Made by a program: the position numbers and the translations under genes. The notes beneath the pieces were generated by a model. The model had not been told where the DNA came from. It saw only the letters and a program-made list of their open reading frames with translations, and did not search any database. Of a DNA stretch of 18,941 nucleotides, positions 14,782 through 18,941 are shown one piece after another. Source of the DNA: Clostridium sp. CAG:780 (GTDB taxonomy: Bacteria > Bacillota > Clostridia > TANB77 > CAG-508). The stretch covers positions 1-18,941 of the forward strand of contig HF994459.1 of the NCBI GenBank assembly GCA_000434195.1, in the 5' to 3' direction. Position 1 is the stretch's first letter; the number at the start of each line of letters is the position of its first letter.

Positions 14782-14807
14782 CCTTACTAAATCTTTTTTA
14801 AGTAATC

Positions 14808-15062
14808 TTATATAACATATACTATTCCTAGAGCTATAGTTAATACTATAAAAGTTCCTCCAAGTATCATTGTCCATTTCTTTAATTTTCCTTCATGAGT
14901 TCTGCTTTTATTCTTCTCATAGAAGTTACTTGTAGTAGAACCAACTATTGTTCCAGAAGCTCCGTTGCTGTCTTTAGTCTGAATCATTGTGATTACAATT
15001 ACTGCTAAACAGTTTAAGATATATAAGGCCATTAATATATATTTTACTACTTGCATTTTCAA
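14808..15062 (-). CDS. secG: Preprotein translocase subunit SecG
   Basis: Small auxiliary subunit of the SecYEG channel, 84 aa. Two transmembrane segments (about 7-28 and 63-83) flank a cytosolic loop with the family features IQTKDSNGASGTIVGSTTSN and FYEKNKSRTHEGKLKKWT. The length and topology match Gram-positive SecG. The ATG is preceded by AAAGGAGAG. It is first in a secG-rnr unit, a pairing common in Bacillota, and has a good promoter 30 nt upstream. Confidence 0.95.
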   Translation of the reverse strand: MKMQVVKYILMALYILNCLAVIVITMIQTKDSNGASGTIVGSTTSNFYEKNKSRTHEGKLKKWTMILGGTFIVLTIALGIVYVI

Positions 15063-15093
15063 CTCTCCTTTTGCTACTTATATTGACTTACTT

Positions 15094-15122
15094 ATTTTAT
15101 CACAAATTATTCTAAAATGCAA
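15094..15122 (-). promoter_or_regulatory. Promoter of secG
   Basis: Minus strand -35 TTGCAT (15117-15122), a 17-bp spacer and -10 TAAAAT (15094-15099), about 31 nt before the secG start. One mismatch in each hexamer relative to consensus. Confidence 0.6.
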
Positions 15123-15160
15123 TCTGTTTTAATATATTTTTATTAGTTTTAGCAAAACCC

Positions 15161-15189
15161 TTTATTTTATGCGACTTTTATGATATAAT
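15161..15189 (+). promoter_or_regulatory. Promoter of the nfeD-SPFH operon
   Basis: A perfect -10 TATAAT (15184-15189) preceded by TGA, i.e. an extended -10 (TGATATAAT), with a weak -35 TTTATT (15161-15166) at 17 bp. The gap 15063-15224 thus holds two divergent promoters about 40 bp apart. Confidence 0.6.
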
Positions 15190-15224
15190 GTGTATGTATT
15201 AAAATTGAATATGGAGGTAATTTT

Positions 15225-15686
15225 ATGGTTCCTTGGCAAATATGGCTTATAATAGCAGGAGTTTGTTTGATTATAGAAATTGCAACTGTCGGATTTTTCG
15301 TATTCTGGTTTGCAATAGCAGCACTAATAACAGCTCTGTTAAGTCTATTTATCCACAACATAATTGCTCAAGCTACTATATTTATTATAATTTCTGTTAT
15401 ACTAATCTTTTTAACCAAACCATTAACTGATAAGATTACTAAAAAAGATAAAGTGGCTACAAATGTTAATGCTTTAATTGGTCAAGAAGGAATAGTTATA
15501 AAGGAAATCAACTCTGGTTCAAATAAAATTGGTCAGGTTAAAATTTCAGGCGATACTTGGTCAGCCGTCACTACTAATGATTTTACTAATGCAATTCCTG
15601 TCGGAAGCAATGTAAAAATTCTAAAAATCGATGGTGTTAATTTAATTGTAGAACCGGTTTATTCAATATCAGAAAGCGCTAAATAA
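15225..15686 (+). CDS. NfeD family membrane protein (short form)
   Basis: A 153-aa partner of SPFH/stomatin proteins. The N-terminal half has two to three membrane segments (about 5-21, 22-43 and 48-65) with the typical WFAIAALITALLS stretch. The C-terminal part (about 78-148) is the NfeD OB-fold domain, beginning NALIGQEGIVIKEI and including GQVKISGDTWSAVT and the closing strand DGVNLIVEP. It lacks the ClpP-like protease domain of long NfeD proteins. GGAGG lies 8 nt before the ATG. The gene next door encodes the expected SPFH partner, 38 nt away with no promoter between, so they form an operon. The pair is thought to organise membrane microdomains. Confidence 0.92.
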   Translation: MVPWQIWLIIAGVCLIIEIATVGFFVFWFAIAALITALLSLFIHNIIAQATIFIIISVILIFLTKPLTDKITKKDKVATNVNALIGQEGIVIKEINSGSNKIGQVKISGDTWSAVTTNDFTNAIPVGSNVKILKIDGVNLIVEPVYSISESAK

Positions 15687-15724
15687 ATTTAATTTTAATA
15701 TATATAATTTAAGGAGGAAACATT

Positions 15725-16633
15725 ATGTGGTTTTTAATTGCACTACTAGTTATAATCATAATTATAGCAGTAAAATCAATCAAGGTTGTAAGACAATCAG
15801 AAGTTTACATTATAGAAAGATTAGGTAAATTTCATAAAATAGCTGATGCAGGTCTTACAATTATAATTCCTTTTGTTGATCATGTTAGAAGTGTTGTAAG
15901 CTTAAAGCAACAAACTATGGATGTACCACCTCAAGGAGTTATCACTAAAGATAATGTTACTATAACAATAGATACTGTTGTATTCTATAAGGTTACAGAC
16001 CCAGCAAAAGCAGTTTACGAAATCCAATCTTTAAAGAAAGGTATTGAATATCTAGCTATTACTACAATTCGTGATATTGTTGGTAAAATGGATTTAGATG
16101 CAACATTTGGTTCAAGAGATCTTATTAATGAACAATTAAGAGCAATTCTTGATGAAGCTACATATCAATGGGGATGTAAAATAGACAGAGTTGAAATTAA
16201 AGATATTACTCCACCTGCTGATATTAGAGATGCGATGGAAAAGCAAATGAACGCAGAAAGAAATAAAAGAGCTCAAATTCTTCAAGCTGAAGGTGAAAGA
16301 CAATCTGCAATTACACTTGCTGAAGGTAAGAAAGAAGCTGCTATTCTTGAAGCAGATGCTGAAAAAGAAGCTAGAATTAGAAAAGCTGCTGGTGAAGCAG
16401 AGGCTATAAGAAAAGTTGCAGCCGCTAAAGCTGAAGAAATTCAAATGGTTTATAATGCAATGATGAAAGCAAAACCAGATGACACATTAGTTCAATTAAA
16501 GTCTTTAGAGGCTTTAAAAGATATTGCTAATGGCGAGGCTAACAAAGTATTTATTCCTTTCGAAGCTACTAACACTCTTTCAAGTTTAGGTGCTGTAAAA
16601 GAAATGTTTAAAGATGATAAAAAAGCTGAATAA
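15725..16633 (+). CDS. SPFH/Band 7 (stomatin, QmcA-like) membrane protein
   Basis: A 302-aa protein with one N-terminal membrane anchor (residues 2-17), a Band 7 domain (about 18-190; VRQSEVYIIERLGKF, AGLTIIIPFVD, QTMDVPPQGVITKDNVTI, then TTIRDIVGKMDLD), and an Ala/Glu-rich coiled coil (about 170-245; repeating units such as AEGERQS, AEGKKEA, ADAEKEA). The C-terminus is short and soluble. The length and order match the stomatin/QmcA group rather than the longer flotillins. AAGGAGG is well placed before the ATG. It is co-transcribed with nfeD and followed by a strong terminator. It probably forms ring-like oligomers scaffolding membrane proteins or proteases. Confidence 0.94.
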   Translation: MWFLIALLVIIIIIAVKSIKVVRQSEVYIIERLGKFHKIADAGLTIIIPFVDHVRSVVSLKQQTMDVPPQGVITKDNVTITIDTVVFYKVTDPAKAVYEIQSLKKGIEYLAITTIRDIVGKMDLDATFGSRDLINEQLRAILDEATYQWGCKIDRVEIKDITPPADIRDAMEKQMNAERNKRAQILQAEGERQSAITLAEGKKEAAILEADAEKEARIRKAAGEAEAIRKVAAAKAEEIQMVYNAMMKAKPDDTLVQLKSLEALKDIANGEANKVFIPFEATNTLSSLGAVKEMFKDDKKAE

Positions 16634-16639
16634 AATATT

Positions 16640-16672
16640 AAGTTCCTGACTGTTTTGTCAGGAACTTTTTTT
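16640..16672 (+). terminator. Strong intrinsic terminator, probably bidirectional
   Basis: A perfect 11-bp stem AAGTTCCTGAC / GTCAGGAACTT with loop TGTTTT, followed by a T run (16666-16672). It sits between the convergent SPFH and Rsm22-like genes. In the minus direction the stem is followed by UUAAUAUUUUAUU, so it can serve both. Confidence 0.9.
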
Positions 16673-16674
16673 GT

Positions 16675-17643
16675 TTATAAATTAATTATATCTCCAGCTT
16701 TCAATTTCTTCGCTTTTTTAAATATTTCTTTTTCCTTTTTGGTAATTATCTTTTCTTCTATCTCTCCATTTGATTTACAAACCTTTATTGTTATTTTTCC
16801 ACTCTCTATTTTTGGATGTCTTAATACAACTCCATCTAATTTCTCAGTTTCAAATTTTGATATTGCAATATATGAAAATTTTTCATCTTCATATGGGATT
16901 TCTCCGTCTTTTAGTATTTTATGTATTTTGCTTCTAGCAACTCTACACGAGAATGCGCACCAGTCATCATGCCCTATTTTGCACTCTCTACTATGTTGGC
17001 AAGGAGCTACTATATTTACCTTATTACCTATAAAATATTTTCTTATGCTGTTTATTTCTTTATAACCCTCTGGCGTTCCAGGTTCTATTATCAATAAGAT
17101 TTTATTTGTAGCTTGCCATAATTTTTCTAGTATCTGCTCTCTTGTTTTTTCCTCGATTTCGTTTAACACATAACTTGCAATCACTAAATCAGCCTTTTGA
17201 TCTATCTGCTCTTGAGCAATGTTAAGTTGCATCCATTTTGCATTTTTAAGTGTTTCATTGTTTTGCATTAATTTCTTACCCATTTGCATCATATATGTTT
17301 CGTTTTCGATGCAAGTAATATCATCAACTTGCATAAAATCAAGAATTGCCCACTCGGCAGAACCTGTTCCAGCTCCAATATCTAAAACGCTTTGAATATC
17401 TATATTTGCTATTTTTATTGTATTCTCTAAAGCTGTATGAATAGATCCATATGTTGCAGGCATTCTACTAATAGCATATGCAAGTGCTTCTTCTTTACTA
17501 TTTATAAGCTTATTCTTTGTTTTTATTTTACTATCTTCTCTATATCTTTCACTAACTTTTTGTGCACATTGTTTCAATTCTTTAATACTTGCACTTTGTA
17601 TTTCTTTTTCTAGTTCTTCTTTTAATTCTAATGGTAATTCCAT
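16675..17643 (-). CDS. Rsm22-type ribosome-assembly methyltransferase-like protein
   Basis: A 322-aa member of the Rsm22 (PF09243) family, whose eukaryotic relatives (Rsm22, METTL17) act in assembly of the mitochondrial small ribosomal subunit. The SAM-fold motif I is SVLDIGAGTGSAEWAI (85-100), and YVLNEIEE lies at 158-165. The cysteine-rich insert PCQHSRECKIGHDDWCAFSC provides C215, C221 and C229. With C289 in KITIKVCKSNG these could form a four-cysteine [4Fe-4S] site like that reported for METTL17; C233 is an extra cysteine. The segment RVARSKIHKILK and YEDEKFSY are further family marks. The ribosome site AGAGAGG overlaps the rarA stop region, 9 nt away, so it is co-transcribed with rarA. 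Whether it methylates anything is unproven. Confidence 0.87.
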   Translation of the reverse strand: MELPLELKEELEKEIQSASIKELKQCAQKVSERYREDSKIKTKNKLINSKEEALAYAISRMPATYGSIHTALENTIKIANIDIQSVLDIGAGTGSAEWAILDFMQVDDITCIENETYMMQMGKKLMQNNETLKNAKWMQLNIAQEQIDQKADLVIASYVLNEIEEKTREQILEKLWQATNKILLIIEPGTPEGYKEINSIRKYFIGNKVNIVAPCQHSRECKIGHDDWCAFSCRVARSKIHKILKDGEIPYEDEKFSYIAISKFETEKLDGVVLRHPKIESGKITIKVCKSNGEIEEKIITKKEKEIFKKAKKLKAGDIINL

Positions 17644-17652
17644 ATAACCTCT

Positions 17653-18894
17653 CTATTCACAGTTTTCATCTTTTATAAAATATTTAGTTCCAACCATTTT
17701 ATCTGGTAAATATTGTTGTTCTACATAGTGTCCTGGATAATCGTGCGGATATTTATATCCCACTCCATATCCGTCTTTTTTCATTCCTTCAATAGGAGCA
17801 TTCCTAATATGCATTGGAACTTCCCCTGTATCTTTACTTGATACATCCTCTAATGCTTTGTTTATTGCTAAGTAACTTGCATTTGATTTTTTTGAATTAG
17901 CTACATATAATGCTGCCTGAGATAGTATTATTCTTGCTTCCGGCATTCCAACCATATGTACCGCTTCCATTGCGCTTGTTGCAACAACTAGTGCATTAGG
18001 ATTTGCAAGTCCAACTTCTTCTGATGCTGCAATTACTATTCTTCTAGCTAAGAACATTGGATCTTCTCCTCCATTTAAAGCTCGAGCTAAGTAAAATACT
18101 GTTGCATCAGCATCGCTTCCTCTCATTGATTTTATAAATGCACTAATATTATCATAATGTCTATCACCGTTTTTATCAAATATCGCTTTCCTGCTTTGGA
18201 CACTTTCTTTTGCAATTTTATCAGTTATTGTAATATATCCATCTGCTCCCATTTTAGTTGTCAATACTGCTACTTCTAAACCATTTAAAGCTGTTCTTAC
18301 ATCTCCGTTTGCAGTTTCTGCTATTTTATAAAGAGTGTCATCTGTTATCTTTATTTTGTACTCTCCTAAACCTTCTGGTTTTTCTAATGCTTTTTTCAAC
18401 ACTTTAAATATATCATTTTCAGTTAGAGGCTCTAACTTGAACACCATTGATCTTGATATTAAAGCTTTATTTACTTCAAAGTATGGATTCTCTGTTGTCG
18501 CTCCTATTAGTATAACAGTTCCGTTTTCTACAAATGGTAATAACGCATCTTGTTGTAATTTGTTAAATCTATGAATCTCGTCTATAAATAAAATACATTT
18601 TCCAGTAGGATTTAATAATGGATTTTTCGCTTCTTCTATCGCATTTTTTATATCTCCCACTCCTGCAGTTACTGCATTTAATTTAGTAAATTTGTATTTT
18701 GTTGTATTACTAATTACTCTAGCAAGTGAAGTCTTGCCACATCCAGGAGGCCCCCATAAAATAATACTAGATAATCTATCTGCTTTTATTGTTCTATATA
18801 GAATTTTATCTTGTGCTAATATATGTTTTTGTCCAACATAATCATCCAATGTTTTTGGACTCATTCTATATGCTAATGGTTCATTTGGGTTCAT
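17653..18894 (-). CDS. rarA: Replication-associated recombination protein A (RarA/MgsA AAA ATPase)
   Basis: Clamp-loader-like AAA+ ATPase acting at stalled replication forks. The start at 18894 is chosen for the AAAGGAG site 8 nt upstream and for the family's N-terminus (NEPLAYRMSPKTLDDYVGQ); the frame stays open to the window edge, but the extra residues look unrelated. This gives 413 aa, which is normal. Walker A is GPPGCGKT (48-55), Walker B ILFIDEIHRF with D105/E106, sensor 1 IGATTENP with N136, and the C-terminal MgsA domain has SMRGSDADATVFYLARAL, GEDPMFLARRIVIAASEEVG and the closing PHDYPGHYVEQQYLPD. Its promoter lies outside the window. rsm22 follows after 9 nt. Confidence 0.96.
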   Translation of the reverse strand: MNPNEPLAYRMSPKTLDDYVGQKHILAQDKILYRTIKADRLSSIILWGPPGCGKTSLARVISNTTKYKFTKLNAVTAGVGDIKNAIEEAKNPLLNPTGKCILFIDEIHRFNKLQQDALLPFVENGTVILIGATTENPYFEVNKALISRSMVFKLEPLTENDIFKVLKKALEKPEGLGEYKIKITDDTLYKIAETANGDVRTALNGLEVAVLTTKMGADGYITITDKIAKESVQSRKAIFDKNGDRHYDNISAFIKSMRGSDADATVFYLARALNGGEDPMFLARRIVIAASEEVGLANPNALVVATSAMEAVHMVGMPEARIILSQAALYVANSKKSNASYLAINKALEDVSSKDTGEVPMHIRNAPIEGMKKDGYGVGYKYPHDYPGHYVEQQYLPDKMVGTKYFIKDENCE

Positions 18895-18941
18895 TTTATT
18901 CTCCTTTCTTTTTCCTTCCAACATCAACGAACTTAACAAGT

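Noticed and set aside
14734..14877. Longer N-terminus for RNase R (48 more residues)
   Set aside because: The extra residues overlap secG in another frame, contain no winged-helix pattern, and the good ribosome site lies at the internal ATG at 14733.
18895..18939. Longer N-terminus for RarA from an upstream in-frame start
   Set aside because: The 15 extra residues do not resemble the family, and a consensus ribosome site sits directly before the ATG at 18894.

Overview
The window reads as a stretch of chromosome from an AT-rich, endospore-forming member of the Clostridia (Bacillota). The evidence is a complete Spo0A, strong AGGAGG-type ribosome binding sites, some GTG and TTG starts, very AT-rich intergenic DNA, and clostridial families such as the DUF4364 protein, the YnbB-like PLP enzyme and the single-TM WG-repeat protein. 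I saw no insertion sequence, phage gene, CRISPR array, tRNA or rRNA. The species cannot be named from this alone.

Left half (1-9,540), all on the minus strand. A promoter at 9487-9515 precedes a tightly packed series: trmB (tRNA m7G46 methyltransferase), a guanine-deaminase-like enzyme, an OmpR-type response regulator, its HAMP/HisKA sensor kinase, a membrane-anchored WG-repeat protein, a YnbB-like PLP enzyme, a HI0933/YhiN-type flavoprotein and a YigZ/IMPACT protein. Gaps are 1 to about 25 nt, so this looks like one operon. It ends at spo0A, which has its own good sigma-A-type promoter (980-1008) and a hairpin after its stop.

Middle (9,539-12,640). A lone DapB-like NAD(P)-dependent dehydrogenase and a membrane-anchored J-domain protein lie on the minus strand. 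Divergent from them are a DUF4364 winged-helix protein and a small-multidrug-export-type (COG2426) membrane protein on the plus strand.

The most interesting segment is the gene-free stretch 12,627-12,840. It folds on paper into a compact plus-strand RNA of about 210 nt: a long closing helix whose 5' strand covers the exporter's stop codon, three further nested helices and two possible pseudoknots. G-U pairs favour the plus strand. I cannot match it to a family from memory with certainty. The raiA-motif ncRNA of Clostridia is my leading guess; a 6S-like or undescribed RNA is the alternative.

Right half (12,867-18,941). secG and a short RNase R gene (minus strand, with a terminator-like hairpin between them) converge on the RNA. 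smpB and ssrA, which often follow rnr in Bacillota, are not there. Divergent from secG is an nfeD/SPFH (QmcA-like) membrane-scaffold pair. A strong, possibly bidirectional terminator separates it from a convergent rsm22-type ribosome-assembly methyltransferase and rarA, whose promoter lies beyond the right edge.
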